Notes under the pieces: model-generated
Databases searched by the model: none
What the model was told of the DNA's origin: nothing
Seen by the model: the letters and a program-made list of their open reading frames with translations, nothing else
Program-made: the position numbers and the translations under genes
From: Absicoccus porci
Lineage (GTDB): Bacteria > Bacillota_I > Bacilli_A > Erysipelotrichales > Erysipelotrichaceae
NCBI RefSeq assembly: GCF_003725415.1
Contig: NZ_RJQC01000001.1
Span: 437,932-501,931, forward strand
DNA length: 64,000 nt
Reading direction: 5' to 3'
Shown here: one piece after another, positions 16,468-25,765 of the stretch
Layout of the letters: every line of letters begins with the position of its first letter
Numbering within the stretch: position 1 is the first letter of the stretch

Positions 16468-17112
16468 ATGACAACAAATAATAATAATAAAAACGTGCCT
16501 AAAGCCACCTTTCAAAGATATCCAGTCTATCTAAAAGCATTACGAAAACTGAAAAAACACGGCGTTGAACGAGTCATGTCCAAGGAATTGGCAGAACTCG
16601 TTAACATCGAACCCACAACCATTCGTCGCGATTTTTCTTTCCTAGGCAATCTTGGCAAACAAGGCTATGGCTATAGTGTGGATCGATTGGTAGATATCTT
16701 TAATCAACAATTAGGCGTTGATTTTGATGAAAAAATCATTCTCGTTGGAGCGGGTAACTTGGGTCGCGCCTTGATGAACTACAATAAATGGGATTATGTG
16801 GTAGGAGAAATCGTCTGTGCGTTTGATCGTGACGAATCAAAGATTGGTATGGAGTTATATGGTGTTCCCGTTTATTCCATCGATGAATTAGAAGAAAGAA
16901 TTCCATCCGGATGTCACATTGCGATTTTAACAATTACCCACGGTGTTCAAAACACAGTGGATCGTTTAGTGGAATGTGGAATCACCGGAATTATAGACTT
17001 TACATCCAAGCATTTTAATGTACCAAAAGGGGTTGTTGTAAAGAGCGTGGATGTGGTATCATCAATACAAGAATTGGTTTTTGAATCCAATTCCATGAAT
17101 AAAAAAGCATAG
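16468..17112 (+). CDS. rex: Redox-sensing transcriptional repressor Rex
   Basis: A 214-residue repressor that releases DNA when NADH rises. The start is ATG 16468 behind gcggagg; the open frame extends upstream into the promoter. The winged helix lies at about 10-75 (MSKELAELVNIEPTTIRRDFSFLGNLGKQGYGY, seen as VNIEPTTIRRDFS at about 45). The Rossmann NAD(H) domain begins with ILVGAGNLGRAL (about 91-102), and the C-terminal domain-swap helix ends in SVDVVSSIQEL. An operator covers its own promoter, and a similar site lies before the [FeFe] hydrogenase of this window. Confidence 0.95.
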   Translation: MTTNNNNKNVPKATFQRYPVYLKALRKLKKHGVERVMSKELAELVNIEPTTIRRDFSFLGNLGKQGYGYSVDRLVDIFNQQLGVDFDEKIILVGAGNLGRALMNYNKWDYVVGEIVCAFDRDESKIGMELYGVPVYSIDELEERIPSGCHIAILTITHGVQNTVDRLVECGITGIIDFTSKHFNVPKGVVVKSVDVVSSIQELVFESNSMNKKA

Positions 17113-17119
17113 AAACAGG

Positions 17120-17320
17120 ACGGACATATCGCCAGTAGCGACTTGTGATGGTGAAAGACAAGAAAAGATATCGAAGAACACCTGTGGAGCTGGACTGGAG
17201 AAAATAAGTAGACAGTCTCGTTAGATACGTTACATCTATAAAAAGGGTACATAGTCATATGTAAAATGAGGATGGCACCGCGGTTTATTCAATCGTTCCT
17301 TGATGGAACGATTTTTTTAT
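17120..17320 (+). promoter_or_regulatory. T-box leader of asnS
   Basis: The T-box core aggatggcaccgcgg (17269-17283) is followed by a terminator. A Stem I region with agtagcgac and gatggtgaaagacaag lies at 17130-17165. A plausible specifier codon AAC (Asn) is at 17177-17179. The antiterminator bulge reads TGGC, which pairs with a GCCA acceptor end and fits the G73 discriminator of tRNA-Asn. Uncharged tRNA-Asn would therefore switch asnS on. The specifier assignment is inferred, not folded. Confidence 0.88.
17291..17320 (+). terminator. T-box regulated terminator
   Basis: aatcgttcc (17291-17299) pairs with ggaacgatt (17305-17313), followed by Ts. It competes with the antiterminator that contains the T-box core. 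Confidence 0.85.
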
Positions 17321-17336
17321 TTGGAGGAGAAAGATA

Positions 17337-18692
17337 ATGTTAGTTAAAAAAATGAAAGAACAAGCAGCCCAAATGGATGGTCAAAAAGTGGAAATCCAAG
17401 GTTGGGTACGTACCAATCGAGCAAGTAAAAAAATCGGGTTTATTGTGATCAATGATGGCTCTTGCTTCACCAATGTACAAGTTGTCTATGAACAAGATTT
17501 ACCAACCTTTGAACAAGCTGGAAAAATCACATTAGGATCTGCCGTTGAAGTCAAAGGAACTTTTGTGTATACACCAAACGGAAAACAATCCTTCGAAATT
17601 CATGCGGATTCCATTGAAGTATTAGGCGCATGTGATCATGATTATCCAATTCAAAAGAAACGTCATAGTTTTGAATATATGCGTGAAATTCCCCATATCC
17701 GACCTCGCGCCAATAGTTATTATGCGATATTCCGATTGCGTTCGGTTTTAAGTATGGCCATTCATACCTTTTTCCAAGACCAAGGCTTTGTCTATGTACA
17801 TACGCCAATCATCACGGGAAATGATGCGGAAGGAGCCGGCGAATGCTTTACTGTCACAACTCGAAGTGATGACAAATATGATAAAGATTTCTTTGGCAAA
17901 CATGCCCAATTAACCGTATCTGGTCAGTTACATGTAGAGCCATTTGCCCTTACATATCGAAATGTCTATACATTTGGACCAACATTCCGTGCCGAAAATT
18001 CCAATACAACACGTCATGCATCTGAATTCTGGATGATCGAACCGGAATTGGCTTTTGCTGATTTATCCGATGATATGGACTGCATTGAAGCGATGATCAA
18101 ATATTGCATCAACTATTGCTTAGAACACGCACCTGAAGAAATGGCCTTCTTCAATCAATATGTAGATAAAGGTGTGATTGATCGTATTAAGCATGTTGCC
18201 AATTCCAAATTTGTTCGCATGACCTACACAGAAGCAATCGAACATCTAGAAAAAGTCAAAGATCAATTTGAAAACAAAGATATCTATTGGGGCATGGATC
18301 TGCAAAGTGAACATGAACGCTATATTTCTGAAAAAATTGTCAATGGTCCTGTATTCTTGACTGACTATCCAAAAGATATCAAAGCCTTCTATATGCGTGT
18401 CAACGATGACAATAAAACTGTAGCCGCTTGCGATTTATTGGTACCATATGTTGGTGAACTGGTAGGCGGCAGTCAACGTGAAGAACGTTATGACGTATTA
18501 GAAAGCCGTATGAAAGAATTGGGTATGGACCAATCCATCCTGCAATGGTATCTGGATCTTCGTCGTTTTGGTGGATGTAAACACTCTGGATTTGGACTTG
18601 GATTTGATCGTATGTTGATGTATGTCACAGGTATGCAAAATATTCGAGATGTCGAGCCATATCCAAGAACACCAAGAAACTTAATTTTCTAA
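17337..18692 (+). CDS. asnS: Asparagine-tRNA ligase
   Basis: A 451-residue class II aminoacyl-tRNA synthetase that charges tRNA-Asn. An N-terminal OB-fold anticodon-binding domain (about 1-110, [21 protein letters not shown]) is followed by the catalytic core. Motif 2 is [21 protein letters not shown] (FRAENS at about 218; TRHASEFWM near 226), and motif 3 is [15 protein letters not shown] at about 420. Length and motifs are normal. It has a strong ggaggag ribosome-binding site and is controlled by the T-box just upstream. Confidence 0.95.
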   Translation: MLVKKMKEQAAQMDGQKVEIQGWVRTNRASKKIGFIVINDGSCFTNVQVVYEQDLPTFEQAGKITLGSAVEVKGTFVYTPNGKQSFEIHADSIEVLGACDHDYPIQKKRHSFEYMREIPHIRPRANSYYAIFRLRSVLSMAIHTFFQDQGFVYVHTPIITGNDAEGAGECFTVTTRSDDKYDKDFFGKHAQLTVSGQLHVEPFALTYRNVYTFGPTFRAENSNTTRHASEFWMIEPELAFADLSDDMDCIEAMIKYCINYCLEHAPEEMAFFNQYVDKGVIDRIKHVANSKFVRMTYTEAIEHLEKVKDQFENKDIYWGMDLQSEHERYISEKIVNGPVFLTDYPKDIKAFYMRVNDDNKTVAACDLLVPYVGELVGGSQREERYDVLESRMKELGMDQSILQWYLDLRRFGGCKHSGFGLGFDRMLMYVTGMQNIRDVEPYPRTPRNLIF

Positions 18693-18695
18693 TCG

Positions 18696-18722
18696 AAGCT
18701 GTCACATTGACGGCTTTTTTAA
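18696..18722 (+). terminator. Terminator after asnS
   Basis: agctgtca (18697-18704) pairs with tgacggct (18708-18715) with one G-U pair, followed by Ts. Its 3' arm contains the -35 box of the next gene's promoter. Confidence 0.85.
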
Positions 18723-18735
18723 AGTTTGGTATAAA
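18707..18735 (+). promoter_or_regulatory. Promoter of amidase-like gene, predicts leaderless mRNA
   Basis: TTGACG (18707-18712), exactly 17 nt, TATAAA (18730-18735) with a TGG extension. Six nucleotides separate the -10 from the ATG at 18742, so the expected +1 is the A of ATG. No Shine-Dalgarno exists. This is the best-formed of the leaderless cases in the window. Confidence 0.75.
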
Positions 18736-18741
18736 TACGGT

Positions 18742-20040
18742 ATGGCAAAGAAAACATTTCATTCGATATCACCAGTTCGTCGTTCTATATTGCTGGTTAC
18801 GACCATTGCCTTGATCGTCGTTTCGATATTTTTGTACGTTACTCGACCGACAGATGTGGATCGTATCAACGAAACCTATTTAGATACGATTAAAGATACA
18901 TCCATCTTATCAAAAAATATCAATACATCTTTTAAACAGAACTATCAAGTCAAGACTTACACCATGTATGGAGAATCGTTAAAGTTGTATGATGATACCG
19001 CTTTAAATAAAACCGATGATCTCATGGGAGCCAACTTGATTTTAGTCAATGTGGAAACCCAAGAAGAAATAAATTATACCTTTGGTTCGGGAGCTGATGA
19101 GGGCATCAAAACCAATCAATTAGATCCCGGCTTGTATGAAGTCTATGTCTATGATCATTTTGTGAAAAAGCGTGTTTACTTCAATAAAAAAGTACATATG
19201 GAACCATTTGAGACAGTACGACGCAATCATCACGTTAAACATATTTCGATGGATGCAGACACTGATTATTTAGACGATTATGATATCCACTTAAAGAAGA
19301 ATTATGCCTTTATTTCGGTAACAGAAAATATCCCGAAAGCGGATACCGTCGATGTGATGATCGATCCTTGTGGAGATATCTATGATACCGAAACCAATCA
19401 AGTTGCCGATGGCTTAACAGCAGGTGATCTCACGGAACAAAAAGAAGCCTATGACTTTGCGAAAAAAGTGAAAACCGAATTGGAAAAATATGGTTTAAAA
19501 GTCCAATTGACGCGTTCAGAAGATGGAACACCATCGTATAGCGGTCGAAATGGACGCGTTGCGAAAGGGTATGAACATAAAGCAAAAATTTTCTTAAGCG
19601 TTGGCTTTAGTCAGTTCGACACGACCGAAAAGCCATTCCTATTGGTATCACCACATACTTCTGGTGTATTGGCTGATAATATTTCCTATATCATGCAAAA
19701 AAATGGCATAAAGATGGATGATACCCAATCTACGGCACGGCAAATCCATGAAGATGGCGTGATTTTTGATGGCTACAACGATGAAAATGATAAGTATGAA
19801 GTCTGGCCTCAATTACGAGAAAGTGGTGGAAAAGCAATTTTTGCAGGTCGCTACACTTCCTCAAAAGAAAATCAACGCTATAAAGACAATCCGGGTATGT
19901 ATGGTATCTATTTCCAATTTTTGAATGGGGAAGATAAGAATAGTATTCAGTACTACCAAAAAAATAAGACCAAGATCGTGAAATCATTGGCAAAAGGAAT
20001 TGCTTATTATTTAGATGTAAAGAAAGAAGGATCAAATTGA
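18742..20040 (+). CDS. Amidase_3-fold envelope protein lacking catalytic residues
   Basis: A 432-residue protein with a membrane anchor (about 14-36), an extracellular region of unknown fold (about 40-200) and a C-terminal domain patterned on N-acetylmuramoyl-L-alanine amidase (Amidase_3). The order of blocks is kept: MIDPCGDIYD (about 208), an EQKEAYDFAKKVKTEL helix (about 234), VQLTRSEDG and AKIFLSVGFSQ (about 285). However, the zinc ligand of the usual DPGHGG is replaced (DPCGD), and the histidine of the usual SIHAN block is replaced (SVGFS). It is therefore probably catalytically inactive and might bind wall peptides or regulate a partner. Family assignment is moderately sure. It overlaps the ABC-F gene by 4 bp. 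Confidence 0.65.
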   Translation: MAKKTFHSISPVRRSILLVTTIALIVVSIFLYVTRPTDVDRINETYLDTIKDTSILSKNINTSFKQNYQVKTYTMYGESLKLYDDTALNKTDDLMGANLILVNVETQEEINYTFGSGADEGIKTNQLDPGLYEVYVYDHFVKKRVYFNKKVHMEPFETVRRNHHVKHISMDADTDYLDDYDIHLKKNYAFISVTENIPKADTVDVMIDPCGDIYDTETNQVADGLTAGDLTEQKEAYDFAKKVKTELEKYGLKVQLTRSEDGTPSYSGRNGRVAKGYEHKAKIFLSVGFSQFDTTEKPFLLVSPHTSGVLADNISYIMQKNGIKMDDTQSTARQIHEDGVIFDGYNDENDKYEVWPQLRESGGKAIFAGRYTSSKENQRYKDNPGMYGIYFQFLNGEDKNSIQYYQKNKTKIVKSLAKGIAYYLDVKKEGSN

Positions 20041-21908
20041 AAGTCAGCTTAAGTCGGATCCAGAAAAGCTATGGTACCCAGATGGTTTTGAATGGGGCCG
20101 GCTTGACGGTCAAATCAAAAGAAAAAATCGGATTAGTGGGTCGGAATGGATGTGGGAAGACAACCCTGTTGAAAATTATCTGCCAACAAGAAGAACCCGA
20201 TAGTGGACATGTTGTCATTGCCAATGATACCCATGTCGGCTACTTATCACAAATTACCTTTTACGATCAAGACAATACCGTTTATGAAGAACTATTGACA
20301 GCTTTTGATCATGTGCGCCAATTAGAAAAAGAATTATTGAAACAAGCCGATGTATTGGCAACCGATTCAAGTCAGGCACAACTCGAAAAATACGATCGCA
20401 TGCAAAATGAATTTGAAATGCTCAATGGCTATAATTACGAAGTGGAATTAAAAAATGTGTTCTTCCACTTTTCCTTTACGGAAGACGATTTAAATAAACC
20501 CATTCGAGAGTTTTCCAGTGGGCAAAAAACCCGCATTGCCTTGGTGAAATTGTTATTGTCAAAACCAGATGTCTTATTATTAGATGAACCGACTAACCAT
20601 TTGGATGTTGATTCCATCGAATGGTTGGAAGGATATGTGAAAGCCTACCCCTTTGCCGTCATTGTCGTATCTCATGATCGTGTTTTTCTAGATCATGTTT
20701 GTGATGAGATCATTGAAATCGATCATGGCAAAACTTTACGTTTTCCTGGTAATTATACCCATTATGTACAAGCCAAAAAAGAATATATCGCGAAAAATCA
20801 TGAAGCGTATCTTCGTCAACAACAGGAAATTCAACGTCTAACGGCATTGATTGATAAATTTCATGCCAAAAGTTCCAAAGCTGCTTTTGCGAAATCAAAA
20901 CAAAAATATTTAGATCGCATGGATAAAATTGAAGATATGCAAGCGAATCAATCGCAAATGCGCGCTCATTTTACGTCCGCTCGAAAAGGTGGCAATCAAG
21001 TCTTAGAAGTGGAACATCTACAAGTTGGTTATGACCATGTTTTGAGTACGGTTGATTTTCAATTGCGTAAAGGCTGGCGTATGGCCATTATTGGTCCCAA
21101 TGGCATTGGCAAAAGTACACTGGTCAAAACATTGATTCAAAAGATCCAACCATTGCATGGAACCTATCATTGGGGCCATCAAATTGATATTGGTTATTTT
21201 GATCAAGAAAGTGCCCAGATGACATCCGACAAAAACGTATTAGACACCTTATGGGAACATGATCCCATGGCCAATCAAACGGAAATTCGAAATATTCTGG
21301 CTTCTTTCTTGTTTACCGAAGATGAAGTCTTTAAAGATGTGAATACCTTATCGGGTGGGGAACGCGTGCGTTTAGCTTTAGCTTGTCTGATGTTAGAACA
21401 CGACAATTGTTTGGTTTTGGATGAGCCCACCAATCATTTGGATATTCCCAGCAAAGAAGCATTGGAAGATGCCTTGATGCAATATGATGGAACCTTATTG
21501 TTTGTATCCCATGATCGTATGTTTCTAAAGAAAATGGCCGATCATGTCTTGGAAATGGGACCAGAAAGTCATGTATATGCATTATCTTATGATGACTATT
21601 TAGCGAAAAAAGCACAATCTGACTTGGTAGAGGAGATACAACCTCAAAAACAAGAAAAGAAGGAATCAAAAGTTTCTTTTCAGGATGCGAAACAATTAAA
21701 AAATCGGGTCGCTAAATTGGAAACTTTGTTGGAAACGGCTGAATCTGAATTGGAAGAATTAAGAAATAAACGATTTGAACCCGAATATTATCAAGACTTT
21801 CGTAAGATGGACCAGCTCAATGAGAAAATTGATGACAAACATAATGAAATAGCCCATTTAGAACAAGAATGGGAAGAAAAAATGGCACTTTTGGAACAAG
21901 TGGATTAG
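20037..21908 (+). CDS. ABC-F family ATPase (ribosome-associated type)
   Basis: A 623-residue soluble protein with two ABC cassettes and no membrane segment. Walker A motifs are GRNGCGKTT (about 36) and GPNGIGKST (about 355). Signatures are FSSGQKTR and LSGGERVR, and both Walker B motifs are followed by LDEPTNHLD. The linker between cassettes (about 245-320) is charged and helical, and the C-terminal tail (about 540-620) is a predicted coiled coil, as in the Uup/YdiF group. Members act on the ribosome E site. The TTG start at 20037 overlaps the previous stop and has a gaagga ribosome-binding site. Confidence 0.9.
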   Translation: MKVSLSRIQKSYGTQMVLNGAGLTVKSKEKIGLVGRNGCGKTTLLKIICQQEEPDSGHVVIANDTHVGYLSQITFYDQDNTVYEELLTAFDHVRQLEKELLKQADVLATDSSQAQLEKYDRMQNEFEMLNGYNYEVELKNVFFHFSFTEDDLNKPIREFSSGQKTRIALVKLLLSKPDVLLLDEPTNHLDVDSIEWLEGYVKAYPFAVIVVSHDRVFLDHVCDEIIEIDHGKTLRFPGNYTHYVQAKKEYIAKNHEAYLRQQQEIQRLTALIDKFHAKSSKAAFAKSKQKYLDRMDKIEDMQANQSQMRAHFTSARKGGNQVLEVEHLQVGYDHVLSTVDFQLRKGWRMAIIGPNGIGKSTLVKTLIQKIQPLHGTYHWGHQIDIGYFDQESAQMTSDKNVLDTLWEHDPMANQTEIRNILASFLFTEDEVFKDVNTLSGGERVRLALACLMLEHDNCLVLDEPTNHLDIPSKEALEDALMQYDGTLLFVSHDRMFLKKMADHVLEMGPESHVYALSYDDYLAKKAQSDLVEEIQPQKQEKKESKVSFQDAKQLKNRVAKLETLLETAESELEELRNKRFEPEYYQDFRKMDQLNEKIDDKHNEIAHLEQEWEEKMALLEQVD

Positions 21909-21929
21909 GGCACGAATGTGCTCTTTTTT
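21908..21929 (+). terminator. Terminator after ABC-F gene
   Basis: gggcac (21908-21913) pairs with gtgctc (21918-21923), followed by seven Ts. A TGC-TATACT extended -10 for dnaE follows at 21934-21942. Confidence 0.8.
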
Positions 21930-21964
21930 AATGTGCTATACTAAAGATAAAGGAGGATGGATCC

Positions 21965-24900
21965 ATGGTACATCTACATGCACGTAGCTATTATTCATTA
22001 CTGCAATCGCCCATGTCCATTCGATCATTAGTCGATACATCCAAATCGATGGGATTGGAGCATGTCGCCTTGACCGATTGGAAATCCATGTATGGAACGA
22101 TGGCATTTTGGTCGTATGCCCAAAAACAACAAATCCATCCGATTCTTGGTTTAGAAGGCGATTGCATCTATCATGAACAAACCTTTTCCTTTGTTTTTTT
22201 GGCTAAAAATGACACCGCTTTGCAGCAACTCTATCATGTTTCCACGCAATGGATGCATGACAAAGAATTTACTCTGGATGAATTAGCCCATCAAACCAGT
22301 GCATGCATCGTCATATCAACCGATAGTTTTGAACAATGGATCAATCATAAAGAAACCGATGTATTGATTGAACATTTATCTCATTGTAAGTCATTATGGA
22401 CCGATTTCTATGTAGGTATGGCCATGAATGATTCTGTCTATCGTAAAGAAATCAATGAAAAAGTGAAAGCTTGTGCGCAGAAGCAAGCTATTTCTACCGT
22501 GGCACTTTCTTGTATTTATTATCAAAAACCAGAAGATGTAAAATTGCTGCGGATTTTACGTGCTATCGCTAAACAAACAACCATCCAAGATCAAACCTTA
22601 GATGTACAAAACGATCGTTTCATTCGACCCGCGTGGGAAATGAAAAAACTCTATGATCCATCCGATTTGGAAATGACCGATTACATTGCGAGTCAATGCA
22701 ATGTACAAATGGCCATGAAAAAAAGTCATTTGCCACAATTTGAAAATAAACTCCATATTGATAATACCGACTATTTGATCAAATTAGCCAAAGCCGGATT
22801 AAGCAAACGAATGAATCATAAGGTACCGACAACATATGTTAAACGATTGGAATATGAATTATCCGTGATCATCAAAATGGGCTTTACCAATTATTTCTTG
22901 ATCGTATGGGATTTTATTCGATATGCTCGTTCCCAAAATATTTATGTTGGTCCTGGACGAGGATCGGCCGCTGGTTCTTTGGTTGCGTATTGTTTAGGCA
23001 TAACGCATATTGACCCTATTAAAAATCATTTATTATTTGAACGATTTTTGAATCCAGAACGAATTTCCATGCCCGATATCGATACCGATTTTCCCGATGA
23101 TCGACGCGATGAAGTCATTGAATACGTTCGTCAAAAATATGGTGATGCACATGTCGCCCATATTGTTGCTTTTAACACAATGAAAGCCAAAGCGGCATTA
23201 CGTGATGTGGCTCGGGTATTGAATTATCCTATTCGAAAGGTGGATACCATTGCGAAAACATTGAATCGTGAAACCTTATTGGAAGCCTATCAAAACAATC
23301 GAGCCTTTCGTCGATTGATTGACCAAGATAAAGACAGTCAAGAATTGTATGATTGGGCCGCTAAAATCGAAGGTACGCCACGACATATTTCGTTACATGC
23401 AGCAGGTATCGTCATTTCCAATCAACCTATTGAAAAGATTTGTCCATTGGTAGCTGTGGATGAAACGGTACAAGCTACGCAATTTCCAATGGAATATTTA
23501 GAAGATCTTGGTTTGATCAAAATGGACTTTTTAAGCATTCGGAATCTAACGACAATTGCTTCCATTGTATCGTCGATGGAAAGAAATCAACATCGCAAAA
23601 TAGATATATTAAAACTGCCTTTAAATGATGCGAAAACGTATCAATTGTTTTCAAAAGGTGATACCATGGGCGTATTTCAGTTGGAATCCGAAGGTATCCG
23701 GAAGTTATTGATCCAGATGCAACCCAAACGATTTGAAGATATTGCAGCTGTATTGGCCTTGTATCGACCGGGACCTATGCAAAATATATCTATCTATTTA
23801 GAGAATCGTAAAGACCCACGAAAGATTCACTATTTGGATCCACGCTTAGAACCTATCTTAAAAGACACCTATGGTATTATTGTGTACCAGGAACAAATCA
23901 TGCAGATTGCCCAAACGATTGGTGGCTTTCGATTGGCAGAAGCGGATAATTTACGAAAAGCCATGGGAAAGAAAAAGATGGATTTGATGGTCTCCTATCG
24001 TCAACAATTTATCGAGGGAGCTATTCGAAATCAATGTTCCAAAAAAGTAGCTGAGGAAATCTTTGATTTGATGGAACGATTTGCGGAATATGGCTTTAAT
24101 AAATGTCATAGTTATGCCTATGGCATGGTTGCTTATCAAATGGCTTATTTAAAAGCCAATGCTCCTTTATACTTTTATCAAAGCATATTAAATAGTGTCA
24201 TTGGTTCGGAAACGAAGACAAGTATGTATATCTATGAATGCCAAAGAAGACATATTTCCATCTTGTATCCAGATGTCAATGCATCTAAAAATGGCTATAC
24301 GATTGAAAATAAAGGTTTACACATGCCACTGGATGTAATGAAAGGGATTGGCAAACTGGTACAGCAACAATTGGAACCAGGCAAGCCATATAAAGACTAT
24401 ATTGATTTTGTGGTTCGTGCTTCGGCCCATAAAGTCAATGAATCCAATATGCGAATATTGATCGATGGTGGAGCTCTGGATGGTTTCGGATTGAATCGAC
24501 AAACGATGCAAGAAGCTTTGAGTGATGTCTTGCAATATGCTTCCATTGTTCAAACGGAAACCAAAGAAGGCGTCCTGTTCAATTACGATATAGTGTCCCC
24601 ACCAAGGATTCTGCCAATGAAAGAAGATCAATTAACACGATCCAAAAAGGAAAAGAATGTCTATGGTTTTTATTTGACGGAACATCCTATCGTTCGTTTG
24701 CGCCAACAAATGCGAAATTGTATCCCCATCCAACAAGCCTTACAGACAATGGGGTATATTACCGTTGTGGGACAGATTACTCGTTATCATTTACATCGAA
24801 CCAAAAAAACACAGGCGATGATGTGTTTTATTACCTTAGAAGATGAAACGGCCCAAATGGATCTAGCCATCATGCCAAGAATGTATGAGAGCGAAAAAGA

Positions 24901-24997
24901 GAACATTCAAGTGGGGGCGTTTGTGAAAATCAATGGCAAAAAGGATCGAGCGGATTCGATGATTGCCAATTCCATGACATGGATCAAAGAAAAATAA
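21965..24997 (+). CDS. dnaE: DNA polymerase III alpha subunit DnaE
   Basis: A 1010-residue C-family polymerase without an embedded exonuclease, so DnaE rather than PolC. The N-terminal PHP domain (about 1-200) is degenerate: the usual TDHG reads TDWK, and the usual late D-x-H-Y reads SCIYY. The polymerase core is intact, with GPGRGSAAGSLVAYCLG (about 337) and PDIDTDFPDD (about 371) bearing catalytic aspartates, and ALYRPGPM (about 600). An OB-fold follows at about 915-1000. The start ATG 21965 has aaaggagg. It is shorter than E. coli DnaE but normal for Firmicute DnaE proteins. Confidence 0.92.
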   Translation: MVHLHARSYYSLLQSPMSIRSLVDTSKSMGLEHVALTDWKSMYGTMAFWSYAQKQQIHPILGLEGDCIYHEQTFSFVFLAKNDTALQQLYHVSTQWMHDKEFTLDELAHQTSACIVISTDSFEQWINHKETDVLIEHLSHCKSLWTDFYVGMAMNDSVYRKEINEKVKACAQKQAISTVALSCIYYQKPEDVKLLRILRAIAKQTTIQDQTLDVQNDRFIRPAWEMKKLYDPSDLEMTDYIASQCNVQMAMKKSHLPQFENKLHIDNTDYLIKLAKAGLSKRMNHKVPTTYVKRLEYELSVIIKMGFTNYFLIVWDFIRYARSQNIYVGPGRGSAAGSLVAYCLGITHIDPIKNHLLFERFLNPERISMPDIDTDFPDDRRDEVIEYVRQKYGDAHVAHIVAFNTMKAKAALRDVARVLNYPIRKVDTIAKTLNRETLLEAYQNNRAFRRLIDQDKDSQELYDWAAKIEGTPRHISLHAAGIVISNQPIEKICPLVAVDETVQATQFPMEYLEDLGLIKMDFLSIRNLTTIASIVSSMERNQHRKIDILKLPLNDAKTYQLFSKGDTMGVFQLESEGIRKLLIQMQPKRFEDIAAVLALYRPGPMQNISIYLENRKDPRKIHYLDPRLEPILKDTYGIIVYQEQIMQIAQTIGGFRLAEADNLRKAMGKKKMDLMVSYRQQFIEGAIRNQCSKKVAEEIFDLMERFAEYGFNKCHSYAYGMVAYQMAYLKANAPLYFYQSILNSVIGSETKTSMYIYECQRRHISILYPDVNASKNGYTIENKGLHMPLDVMKGIGKLVQQQLEPGKPYKDYIDFVVRASAHKVNESNMRILIDGGALDGFGLNRQTMQEALSDVLQYASIVQTETKEGVLFNYDIVSPPRILPMKEDQLTRSKKEKNVYGFYLTEHPIVRLRQQMRNCIPIQQALQTMGYITVVGQITRYHLHRTKKTQAMMCFITLEDETAQMDLAIMPRMYESEKENIQVGAFVKINGKKDRADSMIANSMTWIKEK

Positions 24998-25005
24998 TAA
25001 AAAGA

Positions 25006-25034
25006 TTGACGGAGACGGCTGGTTTGGATAAAAT
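25006..25034 (+). promoter_or_regulatory. Promoter of rplU-prp-rpmA operon
   Basis: TTGACG (25006-25011), 17 nt, TAAAAT (25029-25034). Transcription would begin near 25041, leaving a leader of about 94 nt. Confidence 0.85.
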
Positions 25035-25040
25035 ACTATT

Positions 25041-25134
25041 GTTGCAGACTCCGCAGTCGGCAACCGCACAGAAAAGGTCTTAAAGTTGTTTAACACACCT
25101 TAATGGCGAGTATTCATGAATAGGAGGTGCACAT
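25041..25134 (+). promoter_or_regulatory. Candidate L21 (rplU) mRNA leader
   Basis: The leader between the promoter and rplU is GC-richer than its surroundings (gactccgcagtcggcaaccg), has paired segments and ends near taatggcgag before the ribosome-binding site. Its position and length fit the L21 leader family known upstream of rplU in Firmicutes, an autoregulatory motif. The assignment needs a covariance-model match. Confidence 0.5.
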
Positions 25135-25437
25135 ATGTACGCAATTATTGAAACTGGCGGAAAACAAATCAAAGTTGAACAAGATGCTGTAATCTATGTT
25201 GAAAAATTGGCTGCTAACGAAGGTGATGAAGTCGTATTCGACAAAGTATTATTCGCAGATGGTAAAATTGGAAAACCATATGTAGAAGGTGCAAAAGTTA
25301 CAGGTGTCGTTGAAAAACAAGGAAAAGGTAAGAAGATCACAATCGTAAAATACCGTCCTAAGAAGAGTTCAACTCGTCGTAAACAAGGACATCGTCAACC
25401 ATATACAGCTGTGAAGATTGCTTCTATTGAGGCTTAG
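25135..25437 (+). CDS. rplU: 50S ribosomal protein L21
   Basis: A 100-residue large-subunit protein with the family opening [16 protein letters not shown] and the C-terminal [20 protein letters not shown]. The ribosome-binding site is taggaggtg. It leads the conserved rplU-prp-rpmA operon; the next gene starts 2 nt after its stop. Confidence 0.97.
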   Translation: MYAIIETGGKQIKVEQDAVIYVEKLAANEGDEVVFDKVLFADGKIGKPYVEGAKVTGVVEKQGKGKKITIVKYRPKKSSTRRKQGHRQPYTAVKIASIEA

Positions 25438-25439
25438 TA

Positions 25440-25760
25440 ATGTTCATTGCTGTTCACGAGCAAAGACATCAAAAAAATTGGGAACTCATCGTTGTAAGTG
25501 GTCATGAAGATCAACAAGAACATGAGCAATATGCTCTTGTATGTGCCCAAGTGAGTGCCATCAGCGTAGGGATTCTCAATAGCATTGATCAACAATGCCC
25601 CAATAGTTGTGAACTAACAATGGAAGATGGCTTTGTGAGTATTCATGTAAAAGAGTCTACCCCTCTTTTACAATCGATTCTTGAGACGTTTGTTATTCAA
25701 TTGGATACGGTGGCTCAAGTGAATTCGAAAACAATTAAAATAGAGAAAGTTGAGGTGTAA
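25440..25760 (+). CDS. prp: Ribosomal-processing cysteine protease Prp
   Basis: A 106-residue protease that cleaves the N-terminal extension of ribosomal protein L27. The catalytic pair is visible in the family context: H in [10 protein letters not shown] (about H22) and C in [12 protein letters not shown] (about C35). Its substrate is encoded immediately downstream with the expected extension. The translation start lies 2 nt after the rplU stop. Confidence 0.9.
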   Translation: MFIAVHEQRHQKNWELIVVSGHEDQQEHEQYALVCAQVSAISVGILNSIDQQCPNSCELTMEDGFVSIHVKESTPLLQSILETFVIQLDTVAQVNSKTIKIEKVEV

Positions 25761-25765
25761 CCGAC

